Part shown: positions 1-8,057 of the stretch, piece after piece
How the letters are laid out: each line of letters begins with the position of its first letter
Numbering within the stretch: the stretch's first letter is position 1
Source: Rhodovulum sp. ES.010
GTDB taxonomy: Bacteria > Pseudomonadota > Alphaproteobacteria > Rhodobacterales > Rhodobacteraceae
Length of the DNA stretch: 64,000 nt
Direction: 5' to 3'
Assembly: GCF_900142935.1 (NCBI RefSeq)
Contig: NZ_FSRS01000002.1
Span: 1 to 64,000 of the forward strand
The notes under the pieces: model-generated
Databases searched by the model: none
The model's input: only the letters and a program-made list of their open reading frames with translations
What the model was told of the DNA's origin: nothing
Position numbers and translations under genes: made by a program

Positions 1-76
1 TCGCGCGGTCACGAAACATCGTGTCGCGCAGGAGCGGAAATTTGTGCAGGCTGTCGGCATAGATGTAACGCAGCAT
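1..76 (-). CDS. luxI: N-terminus of LuxI-family acyl-homoserine-lactone synthase (cut by window edge)
   Basis: The reverse strand from an ATG at 74-76 reads MLRYIYADSLHKFPLLRDTM and continues FRDRA before leaving the window. This is the typical opening of Rhodobacteraceae autoinducer synthases: a short beta strand, then a Phe-Arg-Asp-Arg element in which the conserved arginine belongs to the acyl-ACP/SAM binding fold. A purine-rich AGAGGGA stretch sits about 9 bases before the ATG. LuxI enzymes make N-acyl-homoserine lactones from S-adenosylmethionine and acyl-ACP. Only about 25 codons are visible, so neither the integrity of the gene nor the acyl specificity can be judged. A symmetric element at 127-145 lies about 50 bp upstream. 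Confidence 0.72.
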   Translation of the reverse strand, partial: MLRYIYADSLHKFPLLRDTMFRDRA

Positions 77-126
77 ATCGGGGTATCCCTCTCACGTTCT
101 GTGCTGAGGGAAAGCTACCTTACTCT

Positions 127-145
127 GGTTACCAGCCTGCTAACC
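127..145. promoter_or_regulatory. 19-bp dyad upstream of luxI, candidate LuxR-type operator
   Basis: GGTTACCAG-C-CTGCTAACC is an inverted repeat with 8 of 9 arm positions matching. It lies 50 bp upstream of the luxI start, where lux boxes normally sit. The size and the internal CAG/CTG resemble lux boxes, but the outer bases do not match the Vibrio consensus. The cognate regulator is not visible. Confidence 0.4.
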
Positions 146-355
146 GACCGTGCGATACGCCGGTTAACGCCTTGGAAAGATGTTTTTATAACAATACGTT
201 AATTTCTGGGAAGCTATCGGATCCGTTCTCAGAGTCTATGGCTAGGGCACACAATTTCGCGACACGACCCTCCCCATATCTGGTGAATTCTGAAAAGACT
301 GTACTTCTTTTAGTATGTCTTGGTTCTTCAATTGTCACAGAAAACTCTGTACCTC

Positions 356-529
356 ATGAAGAAGCTAGGTCAAGGCCACGAACTCGACGCTTCCGCGCTT
401 CTGTTAGAGGTCTGCGAGGAGGTATTGGCCAATGTCGACATGATCGGCGACGATCGACTGCGGCTTGCCTGTCTTGGCTTGATTGGTGCCTTACAGAAGG
501 ACTCAGAACAACCCGGTCATGATACTTGA
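356..529 (+). CDS. Small hypothetical protein (57 aa)
   Basis: An ATG at 356 opens a 57-residue frame beginning MKKLGQGHELDASALLLEVC and containing an alternation of acidic and aliphatic residues that predicts two amphipathic helices (ALLLEVCEEVLANV and LRLACLGLIGAL). The composition is protein-like, unlike the overlapping frames, which are arginine-rich. An upstream TTG at 320 is also possible. No family is recognised. It is divergent from luxI and separated from it by the dyad region, so co-regulation is possible. No strong ribosome-binding site is visible, so the call is tentative. Confidence 0.4.
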   Translation: MKKLGQGHELDASALLLEVCEEVLANVDMIGDDRLRLACLGLIGALQKDSEQPGHDT

Positions 530-879
530 CCTGGTCGTGTCGCGAGTGTTGTGGAAATTCCCGAGCGGCGTCTCCGGTATGTCGCGGATCAGGCGGCTGC
601 GTCAAGGACGGCAGGTTCGAGCGGTTGGTGATGCGCGTGTACATTATGTGGCGACGCTACCAGGTGAAACACCATCGCTTCAATGCGCCATTCGCCGGCC
701 GCGTGTGATGACAGAGGCCGCAGAATTCACTAACCTGCAGGCATCTAACCCATTGAAATCACGAAAATCGCCAGATGCAATCGCCGAAAATCAGGGCCCG
801 AACTGTCGAGCTTGGGGGTCGCGGCTGGGTGAAAGATCAGTGGCAGTCACCGAGCTATGCCGAGAAATGGGTGATGGAG
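530..879. other. Stretch without a recognisable gene
   Basis: Short open frames exist on both strands, but none has a coherent protein-like composition over its length. The region sits between the small gene at 356 and transposon debris and may be eroded remnants. No RNA gene or repeat is seen. Confidence 0.5.
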
Positions 880-1005
880 CCTGAGAAGGCGGCGTATCGT
901 GGCGGGTGCTGAAGCCTGCCAGAACCTCCCGAAGGAGCGATACGCCATGAACGACGATACCACGATCAGCCCGCTTCACCAGCCCGAATCCGTCGAGGAT
1001 CCGCT
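880..1005 (+). pseudogene. IS256-family transposase remnant (left end and first 19 codons)
   Basis: An ATG at 947 reads MNDDTTISPLHQPESVEDPL, the usual start of alphaproteobacterial IS256-family (mutator-type) transposases. It is preceded by the GGAG ribosome-binding site and a left-end sequence with an inverted-repeat look (from about 880). The frame stops at the junction with the IS5-family element at 1006. The rest of the IS256 gene does not resume after 2059, so this is an inactive stump whose right part was lost before or during the IS5 insertion. Confidence 0.75.
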
Positions 1006-2056
1006 GGCGTTGTTGCACAAAGAAGCTCCGGGATTCACTTCGTGAATCCAATGTAGTAGCGGGCTTGCATGAGCAGACCGCCGAAGCCGACCTACAAGAC
1101 CACCAACTGGCCCGCATATAACCAGGCGCTGAAGCAGCGTGGATCGCTGACGGTCTGGTTCGACCCCTCGATGCAATGGGACGCGTTGCCGTCCGGGGCG
1201 TCGCGGCCGGCAACGGGCCTATAGCGACGCAGCGATCCAGGCTTGCCTGACCCTCAAGGTCCTGCTCGGGCTACCGCTCCGCCAGGCCACCGGCTTCATG
1301 GCGAGCCTGCTGGAACTGTCCGGGCTGGGGTGGTCCGTGCCGGACTTCAGCACGCTGTCACGCCGCCAGAAGACATTGGACGTGACCATTCCGTTTCGCG
1401 GTTCGAAAGGTGCCTTGCACCTGCTCATCGACAGCACCGGCATCAAGGTGGAAGGCGAAGGCGAGTGGCACACGCGCAAGCATGGCGGGTCGAAACGGCG
1501 CGTGTGGCGCAAGATACACCTCGGGATCGACGAGCAAACATTGGAGATCCGGGCTGTCGAGGTCACGTCCAGCAATGTCGGCGATGCGCCGATGCTGCCG
1601 GACCTGCTCGCCCAGATCCCGACGGACGAGGAGATCGCCACCGTCACGGCCGACGGCGCCTACGACACGCGCGCCTGCCATGATGCCATCGCGGCCCGCG
1701 GAGCAGCAGCGATCATTCCGCCCCGCCGAAATGCCCGGCCCTGGAAGCCGGACACGACAGGAGCTCGCGCACGCAACGAGATTCTGCGGGCATCGAAGCA
1801 CCTGGGCCGAGCGCTCTGGCGGAACTGGAGCGGGTATCACCGCCGCAGCAGGGTGGAAACGAAAGTGAACTGCGTGAAGTTGCTCGGCCAGCGGCTGATG
1901 TCGCGGGATTTCGACCGCCAGGTGGCCGAGGTCCAGATCCGCGTGGCGGTCCTGAACCGCTTCACTGCCCTCGGCATCCCGACGACCGTGGCAATAGGAT
2001 AAGTGTGTCCGGGGAAAGCGGAACTGCGGTCATCAGTTGATTTGTGCAACAGCGCC
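1006..2056 (+). mobile_element. IS5-family insertion sequence, 1051 bp, complete ends
   Basis: The left end GGCGTTGTTGCACAAA and the reverse complement of the right end GGCGCTGTTGCACAAA match at 15 of 16 positions, so the terminal inverted repeats are intact. A 3-bp GCT occurs immediately outside both ends (1003-1005 and 2057-2059), a plausible target duplication of the length used by this family. Length and single transposase gene are normal for the group. It inserted into IS256 debris about 230 bp upstream of the type I exporter gene. The TSD match alone is weak (1 in 64 by chance), but combined with the repeats the boundaries are convincing. Confidence 0.85.
1069..2002 (+). pseudogene. IS5-family DDE transposase, frameshifted
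   Basis: The protein starts at ATG 1069 (MSRPPKPTYKTTNWPAYNQA) and runs 51 codons to a TAG at 1222. The rest of the family sequence continues in the +1 frame (RRGRQRAYSDAAIQACLTLK onward) to 2002. The shift lies at or next to the GGGG run at 1195-1198. The catalytic residues are all in the second frame: Asp in LLIDSTGIKVEGEG, Asp in VTADGAYDTR and Glu in RSRVETK. Relatives of this subgroup are usually read as one frame, so this looks like an inactivating indel, although a programmed shift or a sequencing error cannot be excluded. Confidence 0.82.
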
Positions 2057-2287
2057 GCTCCAGGTCGCTCCAAATAAACTCCAGTTTTGAGGTTGGCGGT
2101 TACGCGACATTAACCAAAAGACTGTATCCTTTCATCCGCCGCCGACTAGGTGCACAGACCCTACGCAAATGACTTCTCTCTGAAGTCCTTTGAGATGAAG
2201 CGAAGCGACCTACTATGCTACCAGCGCTACACATGTCCCTTCTTCCTGCGAATAGCAGGAGCTTTTCGAGTCAAATTATCTGAATTG
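2057..2287. other. Leader region of the type I secretion genes
   Basis: This 230-bp, locally AT-richer stretch lies between the IS5 element and the exporter ATPase. It probably held the native promoter. No clear -35/-10 pair is seen. The exporter frame stays open back to GTG 2150, so a longer N-terminus is formally possible. Confidence 0.35.
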
Positions 2288-4360
2288 ATGGATATTTTTT
2301 CTTCTGGAGCAAACCTGAGCCTGGCCCGCGCCCGAAGCCGCGGCCTTTTCCTTGCGGTGCTGGTGTTCAGCGTGTTCACCAACCTGCTGATGCTGACCGG
2401 CCCGCTTTTCATGCTGCAAGTCTACGATCGGGTTCTGGGATCGCGGTCCGAGGAGACGCTGGTCGCGCTCTTCATCCTGGTCGCGGCGCTCTACTTCTTT
2501 TACTGGCTGCTCGATTTCGCGCGCGGCCGGGTGATGGCGCGGATCGGTGCGCGGCTTCAGGCGGTATTCGGGCGGCGCGTGTTCGCGGCGGTGATCGAGC
2601 GGGCGGCGATCCGCGGCGGGCAGGGGCCAGGCGCGACAGCCCTTTACGACCTCGACGCGGTGCGTAACATCTTCGGCTCGCCCGTGCTTATGGCGCTGTT
2701 CGACCTGCCTTGGACGCCGATCTTCCTGGCCGCGATCTTCATCTTTCATCCGTTGCTCGGCTGGCTCGCCATTGCCGGTGGGGGGTTACTGATCGCCGTG
2801 ACGCTGATCAACCGCCTGGTCACCCGCAAGGCGCTTGAGAAGTCGCAGGGCATATCCCACCAGGCACAGCGGATCGCCCGCCAGTCGGAAGAGGGCGGCG
2901 CGCTGGTCTGGTCGCAGGGAATGGCGCCGGTGATGGCGGAACGCTGGGCGCGGCTGCAGGACGAGGCCGGTACCAAGGGGCTGGGTGCCAACGACCTCAC
3001 CGGCACGTTCTCGTCCTTTTCGCGCGCTTTCCGCTTCTTCCTGCAGTCGGCAATGCTGGCGCTTGGCGCGTGGCTCGTGCTGGAGCAGCAGTTGACGCCG
3101 GGTGCGATGATCGCGGCCTCGATCCTCCTGGGGCGCGCGCTGGCGCCAGTCGACCAGGTGCTCGGCCAGTGGCCGGCGATCCAGCGGGCGCGCAGCGGCT
3201 GGACCAGCCTCGCGGACTTCCTGAAGGGCATTCCCGCGCGCCGCGCCCCGACCGAGCTGCCCGCGCCGGAGGCGCGCCTGTCGCTGAGCAATGTGGCGCT
3301 GAGAAGCTCCGCCAGCACGCCGCCGATCCTCTACGGCATCAGTTTCGAACTCGAGCCGGGCGAGGCGCTTGGCGTGATCGGCAAGAGCGGGGCGGGCAAG
3401 ACCAGTCTTGCGCGCGTTATACAGGGGCTGGTAACGCCCACCGCGGGCGAGGTCCGGCTCGCGGGCGCCACGCTCGACCAGTACGGGCCCGAGCGGCTGG
3501 GCCGTCATATTGGCTGCCTGCCGCAGGACGTGCGCTTTTTCGATGGCACGGTCGCCGAGAACATCGCCCACATGGCGCTGGAGCCCGATGCCGGGCGCGT
3601 TGTTGAAGCCGCCAAGCTGGCCCGAGTGCACGAGATCGTGCTGCGCCTTCCCAATGGGTACGATACGCCCCTTGTGGAGGGCAGTGTGCTGTTGTCGGGC
3701 GGCCAACGCCAGCGCCTGGCCCTTGCGCGTGCGCTCTATCACGACCCCGTGCTTCTGGTGCTGGACGAGCCGAACTCGGCCCTCGACGCCGAAGGCTCCG
3801 AGGCCCTCAATGCCGTGGTCAGCGACATGAAGAAGGCCGGGAAATCGGTGCTCATCATGACCCATCGGCCCTCGGCCATCGCGGTCTGCGACCGGCTGCT
3901 CGTGATCGATGGCGGCATGCAGAAGGCCCTTGGCCCGCGCGACGAGATCGTGCGCTCGCTGATGAAGAACGCCGGCAACGTGCAGCGCGCGATGGACGGC
4001 GCTCGGGGGCTGGGGCCGCGGCTCCGGCCGCAGCGCGACAGGAGGTTGGCGAATGAGCCGTCCGACGCTTCCTTCAGCGCGCCTGCCGCTCGTTGTCGGC
4101 GCGGTCGCGATCCTGCTGCTGGTCGGCGGGCTCGGCGTCTGGAGCATCGCGACCAACATCGCCGGCGCCGTCGTCGCAACCGGGACTGTCAAGGTCGAGA
4201 GCGAGCGTCAGGTGGTCCAGCATCCCGACGGCGGCGTGGTGGGCGAGATCCTGGCCAAGGATGGCGACGAGGTGAAGGCGGGCGACGTGCTGCTGCGCCT
4301 CGACGGTACCTTTCTGCGCTCGGAATTGGCCATCGTCGAGAGACAGCTTTTCGAGATTGA
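2288..4360 (+). CDS. Type I secretion system permease/ATPase (PrtD/HlyB-type ABC exporter), 3' end frameshifted
   Basis: Inner-membrane ABC exporter that energises one-step secretion of proteins with uncleaved C-terminal signals. From ATG 2288 (MDIFSSGANLSLARARSRGL) there is a transmembrane half with helices around residues 18-40 and 55-75, then a nucleotide-binding half. That half has Walker A GKSGAGKTS near residue 365, signature LSGGQRQR near 470, Walker B LLVLDEPNSALD near 490 and the switch histidine in MTHRP. No ribosome-binding site clearly decides the start; 2195 and 2150 are alternatives. As sequenced the frame runs to 4360 and overlaps the adaptor gene by about 300 bp. A one-base shift at the G5 run 4005-4009 would instead end the protein at TGA 4054-4056 in an ATGA overlap with the adaptor and give the family's normal ~589 residues. 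The last ~115 residues as read are therefore probably out of frame. Confidence 0.88.
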   Translation: MDIFSSGANLSLARARSRGLFLAVLVFSVFTNLLMLTGPLFMLQVYDRVLGSRSEETLVALFILVAALYFFYWLLDFARGRVMARIGARLQAVFGRRVFAAVIERAAIRGGQGPGATALYDLDAVRNIFGSPVLMALFDLPWTPIFLAAIFIFHPLLGWLAIAGGGLLIAVTLINRLVTRKALEKSQGISHQAQRIARQSEEGGALVWSQGMAPVMAERWARLQDEAGTKGLGANDLTGTFSSFSRAFRFFLQSAMLALGAWLVLEQQLTPGAMIAASILLGRALAPVDQVLGQWPAIQRARSGWTSLADFLKGIPARRAPTELPAPEARLSLSNVALRSSASTPPILYGISFELEPGEALGVIGKSGAGKTSLARVIQGLVTPTAGEVRLAGATLDQYGPERLGRHIGCLPQDVRFFDGTVAENIAHMALEPDAGRVVEAAKLARVHEIVLRLPNGYDTPLVEGSVLLSGGQRQRLALARALYHDPVLLVLDEPNSALDAEGSEALNAVVSDMKKAGKSVLIMTHRPSAIAVCDRLLVIDGGMQKALGPRDEIVRSLMKNAGNVQRAMDGARGLGPRLRPQRDRRLANEPSDASFSAPAARCRRGRDPAAGRRARRLEHRDQHRRRRRRNRDCQGRERASGGPASRRRRGGRDPGQGWRRGEGGRRAAAPRRYLSALGIGHRRETAFRD

Positions 4361-5354
4361 GGTGCGCAAGGCGCGGCTGATGGCCGAGCGCGACGGGGTC
4401 GAGACGCTGGATATCGGCGAGGTGTCGGGCTTCGACAATCTCGACCCGGACTGGATACGCGGCCAGATCGAGGGGCAGAAAAGCCTGTTCGTGGCGCGCC
4501 GCGCCGCGCTTGCCCAGGAACTGGAGCAAATCGACGAGCAGAAGACCCAGATCGAGAACCAGATCGAGGGGTCCAAGGCCCAGATCGCGGCGCTGGAAAG
4601 ACAGCTCGGCCTTGTGGAACGCGAACTGACCGACAAGGAGACGCTCTTCGCCCAGAACCTCGTACCCGTGGGCCAGGTTCTGGCGCTGCAGCGCGACGAG
4701 GCGGGGCTCGAGGGCGATATCGGGCGGCTGACCTCGCAGGTGGCCGAGAGCCGGGCGCGCATTTCGGAACTGTCCGTGCAGGCGCTGCGCCTGGCGGAAA
4801 GCCGGCGCGAAGAGGCGATCACCCAGTTGCGCGACCTGCAATACAGCGAGATCGAATTGGAGGAGCGCCGCCTCAGCCTGATCGAGCAGCTGTCGCGGCT
4901 GGACGTGCGCAGCCCTACCGATGGCGTGGTGTTCGGCTCGTCGATTTTCGCGGTGCGCGCGGTGGTCCAACCGGCCGAGCCGATGATGTACGTGGTCCCC
5001 GGCGGGCAGGCGCTGCTGGTCTCGGCGCGCATTGAGACGACCGATATCGACCAGGTCTTCCCGGGGCAGCCGGTCTTCCTGCGGCTGACAACGTTCGACG
5101 CGCGCACGACCCCGGAAGTGCCGGGCGAGGTGCTGCGCATCTCGGCCGACGCGCTCACCGACGAGGCGACCAAGCAGACCTATTACGAGGCCGTGATCCT
5201 GCCCGACACCTCGGTGCTGGAGGACATGCCCGGAGTTGAACTGTTGCCCGGCATGCCGGCGGAGGCGTTCCTGCGCACCCGCGACCGCACCCCGCTCTCT
5301 TACCTCCTTCGCCCCATCGCGGTATATTTCGAACGCGCCTTCCGCGAGGAGTAG
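4053..5354 (+). CDS. Type I secretion periplasmic adaptor (HlyD/PrtE family)
   Basis: Membrane-fusion protein linking the ABC exporter to an outer-membrane channel. The 433-residue protein has one N-terminal membrane anchor (about residues 11-33, LPLVVGAVAILLLVGGLGVW) and a first lipoyl half (VVQHPDGGVVGEILAKDGDE). A long coiled-coil hairpin follows (about 95-285, rich in Glu, Gln, Leu), then the second lipoyl half (LDVRSPTDGVVFG) and a C-terminal beta-barrel (LRLTTFDARTTPEVPGEVLR). Length is normal. Its ATG lies where the exporter gene would end in its natural frame, so the two were translationally coupled. No TolC-type outer-membrane partner is present in the window, so one encoded elsewhere would be needed. 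The C-terminus (FERAFREE) looks native. Confidence 0.93.
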   Translation: MSRPTLPSARLPLVVGAVAILLLVGGLGVWSIATNIAGAVVATGTVKVESERQVVQHPDGGVVGEILAKDGDEVKAGDVLLRLDGTFLRSELAIVERQLFEIEVRKARLMAERDGVETLDIGEVSGFDNLDPDWIRGQIEGQKSLFVARRAALAQELEQIDEQKTQIENQIEGSKAQIAALERQLGLVERELTDKETLFAQNLVPVGQVLALQRDEAGLEGDIGRLTSQVAESRARISELSVQALRLAESRREEAITQLRDLQYSEIELEERRLSLIEQLSRLDVRSPTDGVVFGSSIFAVRAVVQPAEPMMYVVPGGQALLVSARIETTDIDQVFPGQPVFLRLTTFDARTTPEVPGEVLRISADALTDEATKQTYYEAVILPDTSVLEDMPGVELLPGMPAEAFLRTRDRTPLSYLLRPIAVYFERAFREE

Positions 5355-5357
5355 TTC

Positions 5358-5456
5358 ACAATAGCGTATCCGCGCGAGACCCAGGAGATGGTGTTCGACG
5401 CGCATGACAGGGCCTTCGCGTTCTTCGGCGGCGCCTGTGCTCGCGGAATCTATGAT
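5358..5456 (+). pseudogene. istA: Internal fragment of IS21-family transposase istA
   Basis: The frame reads AYPRETQEMVFDAHDRAFAF and then FGGACARGIYD, the conserved core block of IS21 IstA transposases. It has no start and breaks off after GIYD at about 5456. The downstream portion of the same protein (FFVPRPKFRSYAEL) reappears in the same orientation at 7196. The two pieces are therefore the flanks of one IS21 copy into which other IS sequences were inserted, with loss of roughly 80 intervening residues. Inactive. Confidence 0.8.
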
Positions 5457-5470
5457 GTCAATCGGCATCC

Positions 5471-5527
5471 ATGTTTGGATGCCCCCTTCGACGCAAGGAT
5501 TTTCTGACCTTCTGAGCATGTGATCGG
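5471..5527 (-). repeat. Inverted remnant of the IS110/IS1111-type right end
   Basis: These 57 bp match the reverse complement of 7093-7149 with two or three mismatches, including the terminal GGGGGCATCC motif. It is the right end of a second, otherwise lost copy of the IS found at 5829-7143, in opposite orientation. Confidence 0.8.
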
Positions 5528-5598
5528 GTGGCCGCTCCCCCACAAGACACGTCGCTAACGACGTCGTTATGCACGTGTCTTAGCTCGCGACCCCGCCG

Positions 5599-5721
5599 TC
5601 AGGCAGGCGGCTTCAATCGGGCGGATACCGACAACCGCAGCTTACGGCAGATCTGCTTGATCGACTTGCCGTCGACGAAATGCGCACGCCTGATCTTCGC
5701 GATCGTCTCCACAACCAACAT
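5599..5721 (-). pseudogene. istA: N-terminal stump of IS21-family istA
   Basis: Reverse-strand ATG at 5719-5721 reads MLVVETIAKIRRAHFVDGKS and IKQICRKLRLS, the helix-turn-helix start of IstA transposases. Similarity then stops and the frame terminates at 5599. The adjacent sequence to about 5820 (GGGACGCCGATCACCCC and neighbouring repeats) looks like an IS21 terminus. This is a different copy or orientation from the istA pieces at 5358 and 7196. Inactive. Confidence 0.75.
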
Positions 5722-5903
5722 CCCCTGACTGCTCCCTCATGCCTTTGAGAAAGCTTCTGATCAGAAGTATCAGGGGGGTCACTTTGGGACGCCGATCACC
5801 CCAAGATGGGGGTCAATTTTGATGGGGTGGATGCCCCCGCCCGACGGCATCGCGATTTGCCAGGATGGTGATGCTGAAGTCACCATAGAAAGAGGAGGCA
5901 TCC

Positions 5904-6950
5904 ATGAATGAGGTTAGCATCGTCGGCGTCGACCTGGCAAAGCAGGTCTTTCAGGTTCACGGCGCTGCGGCGGACGGGCGGGTGCTGTTCCGCAAGAAAT
6001 TGTCACGCCCGCAGTTCGCGAAGTTCATGGCGGCCCTGCCTCGGTGCGTCGTGGCGATGGAGGCCTGCGGCACCGCGCATTACTGGGGCCGGGAGTTGGC
6101 CGGGCACGGGCATGACGTCCGGCTCATCCCGCCGGTCTATGTGAAGCCGTTCGTGAAGCGGCAGAAGAACGATGCGGCCGATGCGGAAGCCGTCGCCGAG
6201 GCGGCCCTGCGCCCGACGATGCGCAGCGTGGCTGTGAAGACGGCCGGACAACAGGCGCGGGCGATGCTTTTCCGGACCCGCGATCTGCTCGTCGGACAGC
6301 GCACCCAGTTGATCAATGCACTCCGCGGCCATCTTGCCGAGCATGGCATCGTTCTGGCCAGGGGCATCGGCAATATCGACCGTCTCGCCACGCGCCTCGA
6401 AGAAGAAGGCCTTCCCGATCTGGTCCGGGACCTGGGGCGGCTCTACCTCCACCGGATCGCCGGTCTCAGCGACGAAATCGACAAGCTGGACGGGCGCATC
6501 GCGGCCGCCGCGAAGGAAAGCGATGTCGCGCGCAGACTTCAGACGATGCCGGGGATCGGTCCGGTCTGTGCCATGGCGATCGCCACCTTCGCGCCCGACA
6601 TGCGGGAATTCCGCCGGGCGCGCGATTTCTCGGCCTGGCTCGGGCTCGTTCCCCGGCAACATTCCAGCGGCGGCAAGCAGAAGCTCGGCCGCACCTCCAA
6701 GATGGGCCAACGCGACATCCGGCGCCTGCTGATCGTGGGGGCGATGTCCGTCGTGCATTGGCGAGGGCGCGATGGCGGCAGGCCCGGGTCGTGGCTCTCC
6801 CGCATGCTGGCCCGGAAACCGCGCATGCTGGTCGCGATCGCCCTGGCCAACAAGATGGCCCGGATGGTCTGGGCCATGCTCTCGCGCAACGAGGACTACC
6901 GGGGTCCGGTCGGCGATGTGAGGAGGACGACGACCAGCATGGGCAAATGA
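5904..6950 (+). CDS. IS110/IS1111-family transposase
   Basis: A 348-residue DEDD-type transposase/recombinase with full family length. The N-terminal RuvC-like domain shows GVDLAKQVFQVHG (first Asp), CGTAHYWGREL, and KNDAADAEAVAEAA (later acidic residues). The C-terminal domain shows MPGIGPVCAMAI (helix-hairpin-helix), LGLVPRQHSSGGKQKLGRTS and a serine-containing region typical of the family. A strong AGGAGG ribosome-binding site lies 6 bases before the ATG. No internal disruption is seen, so the element may be active. The enzyme acts with a structured RNA from the element's own non-coding end to choose its target. Confidence 0.95.
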   Translation: MNEVSIVGVDLAKQVFQVHGAAADGRVLFRKKLSRPQFAKFMAALPRCVVAMEACGTAHYWGRELAGHGHDVRLIPPVYVKPFVKRQKNDAADAEAVAEAALRPTMRSVAVKTAGQQARAMLFRTRDLLVGQRTQLINALRGHLAEHGIVLARGIGNIDRLATRLEEEGLPDLVRDLGRLYLHRIAGLSDEIDKLDGRIAAAAKESDVARRLQTMPGIGPVCAMAIATFAPDMREFRRARDFSAWLGLVPRQHSSGGKQKLGRTSKMGQRDIRRLLIVGAMSVVHWRGRDGGRPGSWLSRMLARKPRMLVAIALANKMARMVWAMLSRNEDYRGPVGDVRRTTTSMGK

Positions 6951-7133
6951 TCGACAAGATCCGGAACGGGAAACCCAGTGGCGTCCAACGAGCCCGAACT
7001 CGCAATTTTGATCTGGACCCCGGTCCGCGCATCACCATACCGGCCCGCGGCATGTCACGGCCGCACCTCAGAGGCCTGAAACATGACCGCATCCGATCAC
7101 ATGCTCAGAAGGTCAGAAAGTCCTTGCATCGAA
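6951..7133 (+). ncRNA. Candidate bridge/seek RNA region of the IS1111-like element
   Basis: This is the non-coding right part of the element. In IS110/IS1111 elements such a stretch encodes the guide RNA pairing with donor and target DNA. Assignment rests on position and family only. No fold was computed. Confidence 0.35.
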
Positions 7134-7195
7134 GGGGGCATCCAAACATGCATGCCGCTCCACACGCTGTTCCGATGGGGAGAAACCCTCCCTTA

Positions 7196-7282
7196 CGGTT
7201 CTTCGTGCCGCGGCCGAAGTTCAGATCCTATGCCGAACTGAACGCCTGGCTCGAGGACCGATGCATCGCCTACGCCAAAGCG
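7196..7282 (+). pseudogene. istA: C-terminal-region fragment of IS21-family istA
   Basis: The frame reads RFFVPRPKFRSYAELNAWLE and DRCIAYAKA, the conserved block that in IstA follows about 80 residues after the GIYD motif found at 5456. It then runs into an IS5-type fragment of opposite orientation. It is the right half of the split IS21 copy. Confidence 0.75.
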
Positions 7283-7497
7283 TACCAGTTCTGAAGGAAG
7301 TAGACCCTCAGCATCGTCTCCAGCGGCATCGGCGGGCTCCCGCCCTTCGGCTCCGCCTTCGGATAGTGCGGCGCGATCAACGCCAGGACTCGGTCCCACG
7401 GAGCCACCGCATCCATCTCCGCTAAGAACTGCCCGCGCCGCGTCACCTTCTTCTTCATCGCATCACGCAGACCGGGAATGGCGGGCTGTTTCGGCAT
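7270..7497 (-). pseudogene. N-terminal fragment of an IS5-family transposase
   Basis: Reverse-strand ATG at 7495-7497 reads MPKQPAIPGLRDAMKKKVTR and continues through FLAEMDAVAPWDRVLALIAP to RVYFLQNWYALA. This is the DUF772-like N-terminal region of IS5-family transposases. It ends at a stop created by the junction with istA debris at about 7280, so about 75 of some 330 residues remain. A GGAGG ribosome-binding site precedes the start. The probable left terminal repeat lies near 7520-7540. Confidence 0.82.
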
Positions 7498-7539
7498 CAG
7501 GAGGCTCCTCGTTACATTGCCGGAGTCTACCAGATCAGG

Positions 7540-8045
7540 CGGCCACAGCGAGATTCTTCAGACGTTCCTCGACTTGCGCTTGGTGATCATCGCCTTCTCC
7601 TCTCGCCGGACGGTCGCGAATATTGGCCGATCGAGGCCGGCAAGAAGCGAGATCACGGGAAGGGGCGTAAAATCAGGCAGAATCGAGGAAATTCCGCGGG
7701 TCCTCAGGAGGTTGCGGCACTGCCTGATTTTTATCGTGTATAAGCGGGTAAAATTTTTTAGAGAAATTTTCTGATTCATGGCGCATGCGCTACGAATGGC
7801 GCTAAAGTTTGGCGTTTCGAAAAGATATTAAAATTCCCTCTGGAGCGGCATCATAATCATGTGATATTTGGATTTGGGTAGTTATATCAATATGTTAAAA
7901 TATATAAATTGCTTTATGGATTTGTGCTGAGGTGAAAATATGTGAAATTTTATATTTTGCTTTGTGGCAAAAGATATGACGGCAAGAGCTGATTAATCTC
8001 TCGGGGTGAAAAGAGCGGAAGATTTGCCGCGCAAGGTCACCCACT
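7540..8045. other. AT-rich non-coding leader of the giant beta-helix gene
   Basis: About 500 bp without a convincing gene, and distinctly AT-rich from about 7730 to 7980, unlike everything around it. It should hold the promoter of the gene at 8061. Many AT-rich hexamers make any single -35/-10 assignment unreliable. Confidence 0.5.
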
Positions 8046-8057
8046 GAGAGAGAGAGA
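8046..8057 (+). repeat. (GA)6 dinucleotide tract in the ribosome-binding site of the gene at 8061
   Basis: Six GA units run from 8046 to 8057, three bases before the ATG at 8061, and make up the only Shine-Dalgarno-like sequence. Slippage would change the strength or spacing of the site. Confidence 0.75.

Larger units (their letters stand above)
5829..7143 (+). mobile_element. IS110-family (IS1111-like) insertion sequence
   Basis: The element carries one intact DEDD transposase (5904-6950) and is bounded by a 10-bp inverted pair GGATGCCCCC (5829-5838) and GGGGGCATCC (7134-7143). Sub-terminal inverted repeats and a non-coding right end (about 190 bp) longer than the left end (about 75 bp) are features of the IS1111 subgroup, whose long non-coding end encodes the target-choosing guide RNA. 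Exact outer ends are uncertain by a few bases because this family makes no clear target duplication. It sits inside IS21 debris. Confidence 0.75.

Noticed and set aside
530..879. Possible att site or transposase fragment between the small gene and the IS256 stump
   Set aside because: Short protein-like strings appear in several frames but none extends far enough to assign, and no repeat partner was found in the window.
5528..5728. 66-codon plus-strand frame
   Set aside because: The reverse strand encodes a clear IS21 istA start over most of it.
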